Assembly (NCBI GenBank): GCA_964542225.1
Contig: CAZITO010000017.1
Location: forward strand, 1 to 28,744
Direction: 5' to 3'
DNA: 28,744 bases
From: Scybalousia_A sp964542225
GTDB lineage: Bacteria; Bacteroidota; Bacteroidia; Bacteroidales; P3
Below the pieces are notes generated by a model. The model was given only the letters and a program-made list of their open reading frames with translations. It made no database searches and had not been told where the DNA came from. The position numbers and the translations under genes are program-made. Of this stretch, positions 7,810-15,733 are shown one piece after another; positions within the stretch are counted from its first letter, which is position 1, and each line of letters begins with the position of its first letter.

Positions 7810-8979
7810 CTAAAAGTTTTTTATCAAATGTTTGCTTGAAAACTCCATACTCAAACCAAAGGAGAGACTTAAATTATTTGTTTCCTCTGCAATATTGGTT
7901 TTCTTGTCCAACTTGTAATAAAAATCGGTAAAAAACTTAATACCCATATTGTTAAAATCATATAAAGAATAAGAAAAACTTGCATTAAGTAATTGATTTT
8001 TTGGATAATATTCACCTTGATTGCGTTGAGCAAGATTGGAAAAGAAAGGCACGCCATAAAAACTTATCATATCCTCTGAGTAGTAGTAGCCAAAGCGGGC
8101 TTTGTATCGCTTGCCCACAAGAGAAAAGTTTGCAAATAAACCATTACCTGCCTTGAAAAACCAAGTATCATTTTTTAAACTTTTGCTATATACCCAATCA
8201 AAAGAAAAAGCAATTTGTTCTATATTCTTATCATTAAAATTGAAAGCATACCCCAAACCAAAGCCTCCATTAATCCAGTGGTCTAAAGGCAACGAAGTCA
8301 AGGTATCCAATTCTCCTCCATGGTGTTGCCACATAAAAGCATAATTAAAAAACAGAACTTGTTTTTTGTTCTTCCCCGTGTTTAAATTACCGGAAATACC
8401 AAGCAAAAAACATTCTCTGTCTATATCGTTTATATAGTTAAAGTTTTGCCAATTAAGCCAAATATCATTATTCCAAAAGGTTGAATTGTGTTTTAATTGC
8501 AAGCCTTCCTCATAGTCCATGGCAAAATTTAACTCAGGGTTCCATAAAGCCACATTTAACAAATGAGCGTCTTGTTTGTCTATATTTCCAATTGTAAACA
8601 AAGTTTGCTCGCTTATCCTCCAATCAAAACGCAAATAAGGCAAAAAGTGTAACAAATTTTGTTTGTTTTTGCTTTGGTCATATTGAGGAATGAGAGTATA
8701 GTTGTACAAAGGATAATCATTTGCTCCCCAATATTTTAAGGCACTAACCCCCAAATAAAACTTCACCTTGTCCGTTAAAGTATAAGAAAGTTTTGGAGTT
8801 AGTCTTATTCCTCCTAAAGTATAACCATAGGCAATGTGTCTTTTAAATTCATTATTAGTAAAATAACCCTGATATTCTGTTTCCAAATTAAGAACTTTTT
8901 CCTTTTGGTTTCCCAATTGAGCAAAGCCAATAAAAGACAAGAAAATCAACAAAATAGTAGCAAGTATTTTTTTTATCAT
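7810..8979 (-). CDS. Predicted outer-membrane beta-barrel protein, function unknown
   Basis: The protein has 389 residues if started at the ATG at 8979; a TTG at 8985 is two codons further upstream and less likely. Residues 1-20 (IKKILATILLIFLSFIGFA, then Q) form a clean Sec signal peptide. The mature part alternates polar and aromatic or hydrophobic residues in many short strands (for example KLSYTLTDKVKFYLGVSAL and YKARFGYYYSED) and ends in a strand like LSLSFGLSMEFS, as outer-membrane barrels do. No TonB box, plug or known enzyme motif is seen, so it is not a TonB-dependent receptor of usual size. I do not recognise the family. It diverges from feoAB across a shared upstream region, which makes a link to metal supply or envelope state possible but unproven. 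Confidence 0.72.
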   Translation of the reverse strand: MIKKILATILLIFLSFIGFAQLGNQKEKVLNLETEYQGYFTNNEFKRHIAYGYTLGGIRLTPKLSYTLTDKVKFYLGVSALKYWGANDYPLYNYTLIPQYDQSKNKQNLLHFLPYLRFDWRISEQTLFTIGNIDKQDAHLLNVALWNPELNFAMDYEEGLQLKHNSTFWNNDIWLNWQNFNYINDIDRECFLLGISGNLNTGKNKKQVLFFNYAFMWQHHGGELDTLTSLPLDHWINGGFGLGYAFNFNDKNIEQIAFSFDWVYSKSLKNDTWFFKAGNGLFANFSLVGKRYKARFGYYYSEDMISFYGVPFFSNLAQRNQGEYYPKNQLLNASFSYSLYDFNNMGIKFFTDFYYKLDKKTNIAEETNNLSLSFGLSMEFSSKHLIKNF

Positions 8980-8982
8980 CGG

Positions 8983-8990
8983 CAAAATTA
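8983..8990 (-). promoter_or_regulatory. -7 box nearly touching the barrel gene start (possible leaderless mRNA)
   Basis: TAATTTTG on the minus strand (8990-8983) ends only 3 bases before the ATG at 8979. If used, transcription would start at or next to the start codon. No well-spaced TTG is seen upstream, so the box may be fortuitous. Confidence 0.3.
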
Positions 8991-9171
8991 TTCTACAAAA
9001 TTCATTATTGTTGAAAACGCAAGTTTTAAAAATTTATTGTAACTGCAAAACAATAACAAAACGATAAAAGAAAAGTTATTTTGATAAGTATTGTAATTTT
9101 CTATTTTTTTCAACGTTATAATTTTCCAATTTGTTTTATCTAAAAAAATAAACAATGTGTATAAATAATTT

Positions 9172-9218
9172 TACTCAAAAGTGAGTATTGTAATACGTAA
9201 ATAATGATAGTAATTTTG
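9172..9218 (+). promoter_or_regulatory. feoAB promoter with overlapping inverted repeats
   Basis: TTG at 9188-9190 and TAATTTTG at 9211-9218 are spaced by 20 bases, a good Bacteroidota promoter, ending 23 bases before the feoAB ATG. Two inverted repeats overlap or abut the TTG: TACTCA-AAAG-TGAGTA (9172-9187) and GTATT-GT-AATAC (9185-9196). Such symmetry at the upstream box suits a dimeric regulator. For a ferrous iron transporter an iron regulator (Fur- or DtxR-like) is the natural guess, but neither repeat matches a consensus I can name. Confidence 0.55.
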
Positions 9219-9241
9219 CAAATTATAAAAATAAGAGTAGA

Positions 9242-11653
9242 ATGTTATTGTCCGAACTTAAAATAGGAGAAAAAGCCATTATCGTTAAAATTAAAGGCTA
9301 TGGTGCTTTCAGAAAAAGAATCATGGAAATGGGCTTTATCAAAGGTACAGAGGTAGAGGTAGTACTCAATGCTCCTTTGAAAGACCCTATTAAGTATAGG
9401 ATAATGAATTTTGAGGTTTCCTTAAGAAAAAAAGATGCTGAAAATATAGAGGTTGTTTCCTTGCAAGAAACGGAGTATGAATTAAGAAAAGAAAACTACA
9501 ACAATCCAAATATAGAAAACAAAAGATTTAAAACAGACACCACAAACGGCGGAGAGGAGATAATAAATTTGGCAGAAAAAAAGTCAAAAATTATCAATGT
9601 AGCCTTGGTTGGTAACCCTAATTGCGGAAAGACCTCTATTTTTAACATAGCAGCCAACGCTCATGAACATGTGGGTAATTATAGCGGTGTAACCGTAGAT
9701 GAGAAAAAAGGCGAGTTTGAGTACGAGGGTTATACTTTTTTGCTTACGGATTTGCCTGGAACTTATTCTTTGAGTGCCTATTCGCCTGAGGAACTTTATG
9801 TAAGACAACATATAACTCAAAAAAAACCCGATGTTATTCTCAATGTTTTGGACTCTTCAAACATAGAGCGTAATCTTTATCTGACTATGCAACTGATAGA
9901 TATGGATTTAAAATTGGTTTTGGCTCTTAATATGTTTGACGAACTCAAAAAAAATGGTGATGATTTGGACTATAATCAATTAGGCAAATTACTCGGTTGT
10001 CCTTGTCTTCCCACTTCGGCAAGAACAGGAAAAGGGGTAAGAGAATTGTTTTCAAAAATCATAGAAGTTTATGAGGATAGGGATACTCTCTCTCATCACA
10101 TACATGTCAATCACGGTGAAGAGATTGAAAAACAAATAAAGTTATTGCGAACCTCTATAAGAGAGCATGGTTATACGAGTGAAATGTCCTCTCGTTTTTT
10201 TGCCATAAAACTTTTGGAAAACGATGCTCAAATGGAGCAAGAGGTAAAAAAGTTGGACAAAGACAGGGATATTTTAGACCAAAGAAATAAAATAAGAGAT
10301 GCTTTTCAAAACAATTTTAAAAACACTTTGGAGGACGCAATAACAGATGCCAAATATGGATTTATCAGAGGTGCCTTAAAAGAAGTATATCACAAGTCCA
10401 AAGAAAAAAATATAAACAAAATAACAGAACAAATAGATGCCGCAGTTACAAATAAATATCTTGGTTTTCCGTTGTTTGTGTTGTTTATGTTCGTTACTTT
10501 TTTCTTTACTTTCTTTATAGGAAAATACCCTATGGACTGGATAGATTCCCTTTTTGGATGGGTAGGAGATGTGATAAGCAACAATATGGCAGAGGGACCT
10601 TTTAAAGATTTGTTGGTTGACGGCATTGTAGGAGGAGTTGGAAGTGTGATTGTGTTTTTGCCTAATATTCTTATACTTTATCTTTTTATTTCCTTTATGG
10701 AGGATAGTGGTTATATGGCACGAGCCGCTTTTATAATGGACAAACTTATGCATAAAATGGGGTTGCACGGCAAAAGTTTTATACCTATGATTATGGGCTT
10801 TGGCTGCAATGTTCCCGCCATTATGGCAACTCGTACCATAGAGGATAGAAAGTCTCGTTTGATAACAATGCTTATAATTCCTTTGATGTCCTGCTCTGCA
10901 AGAATCCCTATTTACCTCATACTCATAGGAGCGTTTTTCCCTTCTCACGCAGCACTTATATTATTGTTATTATACTTGCTCGGTTTGATATTGGCGGTTT
11001 TGATGGCCAAGATATTCAGCAAATTTGTCGTTAAGGGCGAGAGCACTCCTTTTGTTATGGAATTACCTCCTTACAGATGGCCAACAGCTAAGGCCATATT
11101 GCGTCATACTTGGGAGAAAGGCAAGCAGTATGTAAAAAAAATGGCAACCATAATTCTTTTTGCCTCCATACTTGTCTGGGCTTTGGGGTATTATCCAAAT
11201 CACAACTCTTTTAACTCCCCAAAAGAGCAGATGGAAAATTCATACCTTGGCAAAATAGGAAAAACCATAGAGCCGGTAATGAAGCCTTGCGGTTTTGAAT
11301 GGAAACAAAGTATATCGTTGCTCAGCGGTGCTTTTGCAAAAGAAATAGTAGCCTCTACCATGGGCGTGCTTTATGGTTCTGAGCAAGAAGGCGAGGAGTT
11401 GAGTCAAGCCGATGTAAACGAAAATAATAGCGAGTTAAGAATTTCAAAAATAATTCATAACAATATGACTCCGCTTTCTGCTTTCTCCATGCTGATTTTT
11501 GTCCTGCTTTATATGCCTTGTCTTGCTACTGTTGCCGTTATCAAAGGAGAAAGCGGAAAATGGAAATGGGCAGTTTTTACGCTTTGTTATACTGTGTTGT
11601 TGGCTTGGATTTGTTCTACGTTGGTTTATCAAATAGGAAGTTTAATTGTATGA
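9242..11653 (+). CDS. feoB: Ferrous iron transporter, FeoA-FeoB fusion
   Basis: This protein of 803 residues carries Fe(II) across the inner membrane. Residues 1-75 are a FeoA (SH3-like) domain fused in frame. A linker with little predicted structure (about 76-115) leads to the FeoB G domain: P-loop GNPNCGKTS at 124-132, DLPGTYS at 170-176, NMFD (230-233, G4) and a PTSARTGKG G5 region. A helical guanine-dissociation-inhibitor region precedes the membrane part (about 400-803). That part contains the two conserved gating stretches with cysteines, MGFGCNVPAIMATRT and PLMSCSARIP. FeoA-FeoB fusions are, as far as I recall, common in Bacteroidota. The ATG at 9242 begins the FeoA fold directly. The stop codon overlaps the next start (ATGA). 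Confidence 0.97.
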   Translation: MLLSELKIGEKAIIVKIKGYGAFRKRIMEMGFIKGTEVEVVLNAPLKDPIKYRIMNFEVSLRKKDAENIEVVSLQETEYELRKENYNNPNIENKRFKTDTTNGGEEIINLAEKKSKIINVALVGNPNCGKTSIFNIAANAHEHVGNYSGVTVDEKKGEFEYEGYTFLLTDLPGTYSLSAYSPEELYVRQHITQKKPDVILNVLDSSNIERNLYLTMQLIDMDLKLVLALNMFDELKKNGDDLDYNQLGKLLGCPCLPTSARTGKGVRELFSKIIEVYEDRDTLSHHIHVNHGEEIEKQIKLLRTSIREHGYTSEMSSRFFAIKLLENDAQMEQEVKKLDKDRDILDQRNKIRDAFQNNFKNTLEDAITDAKYGFIRGALKEVYHKSKEKNINKITEQIDAAVTNKYLGFPLFVLFMFVTFFFTFFIGKYPMDWIDSLFGWVGDVISNNMAEGPFKDLLVDGIVGGVGSVIVFLPNILILYLFISFMEDSGYMARAAFIMDKLMHKMGLHGKSFIPMIMGFGCNVPAIMATRTIEDRKSRLITMLIIPLMSCSARIPIYLILIGAFFPSHAALILLLLYLLGLILAVLMAKIFSKFVVKGESTPFVMELPPYRWPTAKAILRHTWEKGKQYVKKMATIILFASILVWALGYYPNHNSFNSPKEQMENSYLGKIGKTIEPVMKPCGFEWKQSISLLSGAFAKEIVASTMGVLYGSEQEGEELSQADVNENNSELRISKIIHNNMTPLSAFSMLIFVLLYMPCLATVAVIKGESGKWKWAVFTLCYTVLLAWICSTLVYQIGSLIV

Positions 11654-11787
11654 TACAAAATATTTTAGTTATATTAACAATAGCGGTTGCAGCATTGTTT
11701 TTCTTAAAAAAAATGTTTTTCCCTTCTAAGAAAAAGAAAGGAAAAACATGTTGTGAGAATTGCAACTCCTGTCCTAATTGTCATTGA
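11650..11787 (+). CDS. FeoB-associated Cys-rich membrane peptide
   Basis: The 45-residue product starts at an ATG that overlaps the feoB stop in the arrangement ATGA, indicating translational coupling. One hydrophobic helix (about residues 4-20, NILVILTIAVAALFFLKK) is followed by a lysine-rich turn and a C-terminal tail TCCENCNSCPNCH with five cysteines and a terminal histidine. This matches the FeoB-associated Cys-rich membrane protein family (FeoC-like in position, unrelated in sequence), which is thought to assist FeoB, perhaps by binding iron or sensing redox state. The exact mechanism is not established. An open frame extends upstream inside feoB, but only the part from 11650 is credible as a gene. 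Confidence 0.85.
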   Translation: MIQNILVILTIAVAALFFLKKMFFPSKKKKGKTCCENCNSCPNCH

Positions 11788-11800
11788 TATAAACAAAGAA

Positions 11801-11816
11801 ACAGGTTTTTACCTGT
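11801..11816 (+). other. Short perfect hairpin after the feo operon
   Basis: ACAGGT-TTTT-ACCTGT, a 6-base-pair stem with a 4-base loop, 13 bases after the stop of the Cys-rich peptide. It lacks a following T run, so it is more likely a 3' end stabilising hairpin than the terminator itself, which follows at 11847-11885. Confidence 0.5.
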
Positions 11817-11846
11817 GGTTATTATAATTGTTCCTTAAATACTTTG

Positions 11847-11885
11847 AAGTAGGCTTGTCGTGAAGACAATCACCTACTTTTTTTT
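11847..11885 (+). terminator. Intrinsic terminator of the feoAB operon
   Basis: The stem AAGTAGG (11847-11853) pairs with CCTACTT (11873-11879), with an inner stem TTGTC/GACAA around a GTGAA loop, and runs directly into a stretch of eight T (11878-11885). This is the clearest Rho-independent terminator in the window. Confidence 0.85.
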
Positions 11886-11887
11886 AT

Positions 11888-12480
11888 CCAACAAGCACAA
11901 AAATATTTTATAATGCCTTTGCCCCTTAACCTATTACAACTCACAATAACCTATGCTAACTCATAAAAAATAATGGCATCGCCCCTACGAAAACAGACTG
12001 CGCCTGAGCCGAAAAATATTTTTTCGGGAAATTTAATTAATGGGTACTAAAAAGTCAAAAATTAGGGTGCTACTATTGATAATCAAAGAGTTAACCTTTT
12101 CGAAGGGTGAAAAAATGGCTTAAAATCAGCCTGTGGCTGTGGTTTTCAGCGTTTTCGAGCGATTTTTTGAGGAAAAATTTTTTTCTTAGCCCGTTTCACA
12201 AAAATGAATCGGCGATTCATTTCGACGAATCGGCGTTTCGATAAAATGAAACGCCGTTTCGTTTTTACTGATTATCAAGTAGTTACAAGGGTAAAAATTG
12301 GGAATTTTGTGATAGGGGTATTTCTCTATGCAAAGTTACGAAGATTCTCTGACCTGACCAAACGCGTGCAAAAATTTATTTTGTAACTTATTGATTTTCA
12401 GTAAACCATTTTTTTTTACTTTTCTTTGTTTTTTTATGGGTTAGCATAAGTTAAGATAAGGGGCAAAGCCATTAATTTTT
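11888..12480. repeat. Dispersed palindromic repeat, copy 2 (complete), MITE-like
   Basis: This non-coding block of about 590 bases lies between the feo terminator and the M16 gene. Its left part aligns to copy 3 (28360-28744) and its right part to copy 1 (1-246). The ends are related and inverted: TAATGCCTTTGCCCCTTA (11911-11928) against TTAATGGCTTTGCCCCTTA read on the other strand at 12475-12457, and CTATGCTAACTCATAA (11951-11966) against TTATGGGTTAGCATAAG (12434-12450). Inside are a perfect 8-base-pair stem CCGAAAAA-TAT-TTTTTCGG (12009-12027), CAGCC-TGT-GGCTG (12127-12139), TTGATAATCAA, and the ATGAATC-GGC-GATTCAT/GAATCGGCGTTTC hairpin cluster (12204-12250). No transposase is present. The exact outer boundaries are uncertain by a few tens of bases. 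Confidence 0.85.
12331..12361 (-). promoter_or_regulatory. Promoter inside repeat copy 2
   Basis: TTG (12361-12359), 20 bases, TAACTTTG (12338-12331) on the minus strand: the same boxes and spacing as in copy 1. Reading leftwards it would transcribe the hairpin cluster and the whole left half of the repeat, towards but antisense to the feo operon end. Sequence match only. Confidence 0.5.
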
Positions 12481-12549
12481 ACCTCTTTTTGATTGGTTAT
12501 AATGGGATATTATGAATTATGATAAGTTGGCATAGAAAAGCGTTATTTT
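12481..12549. other. Remnant sequence between repeat copy 2 and the M16 stop
   Basis: No gene is seen. It contains GATAAGTTGGCATAG (12521-12535), a variant of the repeat-end motif, and GGTTATAATGG, which echoes the inverse of the copy 3 left end. It may be decayed repeat-edge sequence. No clear terminator hairpin for the long minus-strand operon ending at 12550 was found here. Confidence 0.4.
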
Positions 12550-13803
12550 TTATAAATCCTCTTGTGAAGGCTGTGATTTCAAGTAATACAATGTATTGTG
12601 ACAACGTTCAAAAAAAGTACGTTTTGCCAAAGTGCTTACTTCTTCTTTTTTTACACTATCATATATTTGCCTATCTTTATTTATATTTTCCAACATACCT
12701 AAATGGTCATAATAGGCAAGATTCATCGCTTTGTCCAAAATTTTTATATTATTGAACTCTGTGTTGACAAGATTTTTGTTTTTTACTTTTTGAAATTCTC
12801 TGTCACTTATTGGTTCTGTGGATATTTCTTTTAATGTTTTCCAAATGAGTTCTTCTCCTTTTTTTACATCGGTTTCATCTGCCAACTTGCCAATAATTAC
12901 AAACAATCCCTCATCATCATCGCCACTAATCACGGCGTCCACCTCCGTAAAGGCATGTGTTTGTTGTACCAAATAACTATACATTCTGCTGCTTGTACCA
13001 TTGGACAACAAATCGCTCAAAAGGTCAAACCTATAAAATTCCTCGCTCTTTCTACAACTCATTGGAAAAGTAATCATTATAATGGAAGAAGGTACATTTC
13101 TATATATGGTTTTTTCTCTATTGTGGGTTTGTAAAGGTTCTTTTTGATATGAGGTTTTCTCAAAAATTTGAGAAGGGAAAGAAAAAATATTTTTCACCAT
13201 ATCAACAACCTTTTCTACCTCTACCCTGCCCGATATACTAAGCACCGCATTATTTGGCTGATAATATGTGTCGTAAAATTTGCGCACTATGTCCAAATTT
13301 GCATTTTCTATGTGTGAAATATCTTTTCCTATGGTCAACCATTTGTATGGGTGTTGCTTATAAGACAATTCTCTCATTTCTTTATAAAGGTCGCCGTATG
13401 GTTGGTTGAGATAACGTTGTTTAAATTCTTCTATTACAACTTTTTTCTGCAATGCCAAATGTTGCTCATCTATAATAAGATTATTCATGCGGTCGGCTTC
13501 CATACACAAAACCGTTTCCAAAAATATATGAGGCACTGTGATATAAAAATTGGTTATATCATTATTGGTAAAAGCATTGCTTTCTCCTCCCATGGAAGTT
13601 ATCGGCGAATCAAAATCTGGGAATGATTTACTGCCCGAAAACATTAAATGTTCAAACAAATGAGCAAATCCAGTATGATTTTCTTGCTCGTTTTTTGCTC
13701 CCACTTTATACAACATATTGACGGCAACAAGTTCGGTATTGTCATCGGGGTTGATTATCAACCTAAGTCCGTTATTGAGAGTTATATCCTTGTAATCTAT
13801 CAT
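12550..13803 (-). CDS. M16 family zinc peptidase (insulinase/MPP-type, single half)
   Basis: A 417-residue M16 metallopeptidase. The inverted zinc motif HxxEH is present as HLFEH (His48, Glu51, His52), with the distal glutamate in VVIEEF (125/126). This is the active-subunit pattern. The length fits one M16B half (two alpha/beta domains), so it would work as a homodimer or with an inactive partner, which is not encoded nearby. No signal peptide is visible, so it is predicted cytoplasmic, degrading peptides or processing proteins. The ATG at 13803 is 3 bases after the YihY-family stop, and the gene is last in the tight M6 protease-nadC-yihY-M16 operon. Its 3' end lies about 70 bases from the dispersed repeat. 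Confidence 0.92.
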   Translation of the reverse strand: MIDYKDITLNNGLRLIINPDDNTELVAVNMLYKVGAKNEQENHTGFAHLFEHLMFSGSKSFPDFDSPITSMGGESNAFTNNDITNFYITVPHIFLETVLCMEADRMNNLIIDEQHLALQKKVVIEEFKQRYLNQPYGDLYKEMRELSYKQHPYKWLTIGKDISHIENANLDIVRKFYDTYYQPNNAVLSISGRVEVEKVVDMVKNIFSFPSQIFEKTSYQKEPLQTHNREKTIYRNVPSSIIMITFPMSCRKSEEFYRFDLLSDLLSNGTSSRMYSYLVQQTHAFTEVDAVISGDDDEGLFVIIGKLADETDVKKGEELIWKTLKEISTEPISDREFQKVKNKNLVNTEFNNIKILDKAMNLAYYDHLGMLENINKDRQIYDSVKKEEVSTLAKRTFFERCHNTLYYLKSQPSQEDL

Positions 13804-13806
13804 TGT

Positions 13807-14886
13807 TTAACTTTTTTTAAAGAAAGGAATAAATTTTCTTATATACCAACGCTTTAAATCTTTTTTTGCTCTTGACCAAGAAAACATACTACGCGCCGAA
13901 CGGGAAATATACAAACTTTTATTTTTTCTTCCATCCAGACGCTCCCGAGCATGCCCCTGAGTATAAGCATCCGCTATGGCAGCATTGAGTTCAAAACCTA
14001 TTAAAACTATATAAGCATTGAGATATATCCAAAGTAAGAAAATAATCATTGCACCGATTGAACCATAAAGAGCATTGTAATGAGAAAAATGGATAATATA
14101 CCAGTTAAAGCACTGCGAAAACAAAATAAACAAAGCCGTACCCAAACTTGCTCCTGCCGAAAAAAACTTATAGCCCTCCTTGTCCGCCGGTGCAACGTAA
14201 TAAACCATAGCAAAAAGCAAATAAACCACAAAAACAATAATAACCCATTTCAACACTCTAAGAATGTAGTATTGTACAAAATTCTTAATAACATTGTTTG
14301 CAAACAAATAAAGCAACCAACGTTTTGCGAAAATAATAAGGGTCATACTTATGATAATACCAAAGGCTATGCCTACAACCAAACACACACTTATAAGCCT
14401 GCGTTTGAAAGCAGTACGTTTTTTCAAAGTATGATAGGAAGAATTTAGCGAGAGCAACAAAGCATTTACCCCCGAAGATGCTACAAATATGGAAGAAAAA
14501 AAACCTATGGTCATCAAACCTTTATGTTTGCGATTCATAAGGTCGGTAATTGTTGCCGAAATATAGTCGCCAACAGAATTGGGAGCAAACTCCCTAACCA
14601 TTTCCAAAATTTTTTCTGTAAGATAGTCCAAATGCAAGAAGGGCAAAAGCGTTACAAAAAAAAGTATCAATGGAAACAATGAAAGAAAAAAATGAAAACT
14701 AACCGCAGCACTTCTTTGTTTTAAGGAGCCTTTGGTCAGCCCTTTGATAAAAAAGACCAAAACATCAAACACAGGCACTCTTTGAAAGCCCGGAATAATA
14801 AGCAGACGCAAATAATGAAGTAATTTTCTGACAGGTCGCCAGAAAATTAACTTCCTACAAAGTTGTTGCCACCTTTGTTTATTCAT
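13807..14886 (-). CDS. YihY/virulence factor BrkB family inner-membrane protein
   Basis: 359 residues from the ATG at 14886. A TTG three codons further upstream (14895) opens the same frame but is less likely. The family (once called ribonuclease BN) has about six membrane helices. Here a basic N-terminus is followed by the characteristic GLTKGSLKQRSAAVSFHFFL stretch and helices near 70-90, 120-140, 165-190, 205-230, 245-265 and 275-300. The conserved FLLWIYLNAYIVLIGFELNAA region near the end of the membrane part is present. The C-terminal tail of about 60 residues is basic and probably cytoplasmic. Function is unsettled in the family. The start overlaps the nadC stop by 8 bases, suggesting coupled translation. 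Confidence 0.88.
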   Translation of the reverse strand: MNKQRWQQLCRKLIFWRPVRKLLHYLRLLIIPGFQRVPVFDVLVFFIKGLTKGSLKQRSAAVSFHFFLSLFPLILFFVTLLPFLHLDYLTEKILEMVREFAPNSVGDYISATITDLMNRKHKGLMTIGFFSSIFVASSGVNALLLSLNSSYHTLKKRTAFKRRLISVCLVVGIAFGIIISMTLIIFAKRWLLYLFANNVIKNFVQYYILRVLKWVIIVFVVYLLFAMVYYVAPADKEGYKFFSAGASLGTALFILFSQCFNWYIIHFSHYNALYGSIGAMIIFLLWIYLNAYIVLIGFELNAAIADAYTQGHARERLDGRKNKSLYISRSARSMFSWSRAKKDLKRWYIRKFIPFFKKS

Positions 14887-15730
14887 CCGCAACAAGACTT
14901 ATATCCAAAGCAGAAATATGATGAGTCAAAGCACCTACAGAAATATAATCAACTCCGCTTTGAGCATAGGCTCTGATAGTATTTTTGTTGATACCGCCTG
15001 AGGCTTCTGTTTCATATTTGTTATCAATTATTTTAACCGCTTTTTTTAAGTCTTCCACAGAAAAATTATCCAACATTATCCTATCTACTTTTCCACACTG
15101 CAAAACCTCCTGCAACTCCTCAAAATTTCTTACCTCTATTTCTATTTTTAGATTTAAATTATTGTTTTGCAAGTATTCATTTGTTGTGTTGATAGCCTTA
15201 GCAATTCCACCGGCAAAATCAATGTGGTTATCTTTCAACATTATCATATCAAACAAACCAAACCTATGATTATAACCACCACCCACTTTAACCGCATACT
15301 TTTCCAACATACGCAAGGTTGGTGTTGTTTTTCTGGTGTCCAAAAGTTTGGCATGAGTGTGTTCTATTAAAGATACGTATTCTCTTGTTGTTGTGGCTAT
15401 CCCCGAAAGCAACTGCATATAATTCAAAGCCGTCCTTTCACCCGTTAGTATGGTTTGAGCATTGCCTTGCATTTTTAGAATAATATCTCCCGCTTTTATA
15501 ATATCTCCGTCCTTTTTATAAGAATCTATTTTAATGGAATGAGAGGTATCCAAAAGTTCAAAAACCATTGCAAAAATTTCCATACCACACAAAACACCTT
15601 CTTGTTTTGCCACAAGTTTTACTTTGTTGATTGTTTTGCCATCAACACAAGCAAGGGTTGAAAAATCCCCTTGCTGTATGTCCTCTTTAAGAGCAAATTC
15701 TATATGTTGCTTTACTAATTTAGTGTCCAT
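14879..15730 (-). CDS. nadC: Nicotinate-nucleotide pyrophosphorylase (quinolinate phosphoribosyltransferase)
   Basis: NadC converts quinolinate and PRPP to nicotinate mononucleotide, CO2 and pyrophosphate in de novo NAD synthesis. The 283-residue length is standard. The substrate-binding region LLDTRKTTPTLRMLEKYAV is intact, followed by GGGYNHRFGLFDMIMLKDNH, whose Arg, Lys and His residues bind quinolinate and PRPP phosphates. The C-terminal barrel motifs VDRIMLDNF, EASGGI and VDYISVGALTH complete the fold. The ATG at 15730 lies 3 bases after the M6 protease stop and the 3' end overlaps the YihY-family gene. nadA and nadB are not in the window, so this enzyme sits in an operon with apparently unrelated membrane and protease genes. 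Confidence 0.97.
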   Translation of the reverse strand: MDTKLVKQHIEFALKEDIQQGDFSTLACVDGKTINKVKLVAKQEGVLCGMEIFAMVFELLDTSHSIKIDSYKKDGDIIKAGDIILKMQGNAQTILTGERTALNYMQLLSGIATTTREYVSLIEHTHAKLLDTRKTTPTLRMLEKYAVKVGGGYNHRFGLFDMIMLKDNHIDFAGGIAKAINTTNEYLQNNNLNLKIEIEVRNFEELQEVLQCGKVDRIMLDNFSVEDLKKAVKIIDNKYETEASGGINKNTIRAYAQSGVDYISVGALTHHISALDISLVADE

Positions 15731-15733
15731 ATT

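Noticed and set aside
8980..8985. TTG start for the barrel protein, two codons upstream
   Set aside because: ATG at 8979 gives a standard signal peptide; the TTG lies inside the TAATTTTG promoter-like box.
10376..10948. 190-residue minus-strand frame inside feoB
   Set aside because: Its composition is rich in His, Lys, Arg, Ser and Tyr, typical of the reverse of membrane coding sequence. It lies wholly within a certain gene.
11518..11649. Upstream extension of the small Cys-rich gene inside feoB
   Set aside because: The extension is an alternative frame of feoB coding sequence; the ATG at 11650 overlapping the feoB stop gives the normal family length.
12140..12210. 24-codon open frame on the minus strand of the repeat (MNRRFIF...), same length in copies 2 and 3
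   Set aside because: Too short and lysine/arginine-rich from A-runs; the stop is in the same place, but two copies are not enough to argue selection.
12204..12386. 60-residue open frame through the hairpins of repeat copy 2 (also open in copy 1), with three RRF units
   Set aside because: Nearly all codon differences between the two copies change the amino acid, the arginine-rich repeats follow directly from the DNA palindrome, and the other strand reads as a similar RRF series. This looks like a by-product of the repeat, not a gene.
11905..12480. Short target-site duplication (ATTTTA / ATTTTT) flanking repeat copy 2
   Set aside because: Only 5 of 6 bases match in AT-rich DNA, and the left flank is also shared with copy 3, so it is probably part of the element rather than a target duplication.
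14887..14895. TTG start for the YihY-family gene
   Set aside because: An ATG three codons downstream is a better start and gives an 8-base overlap with nadC.
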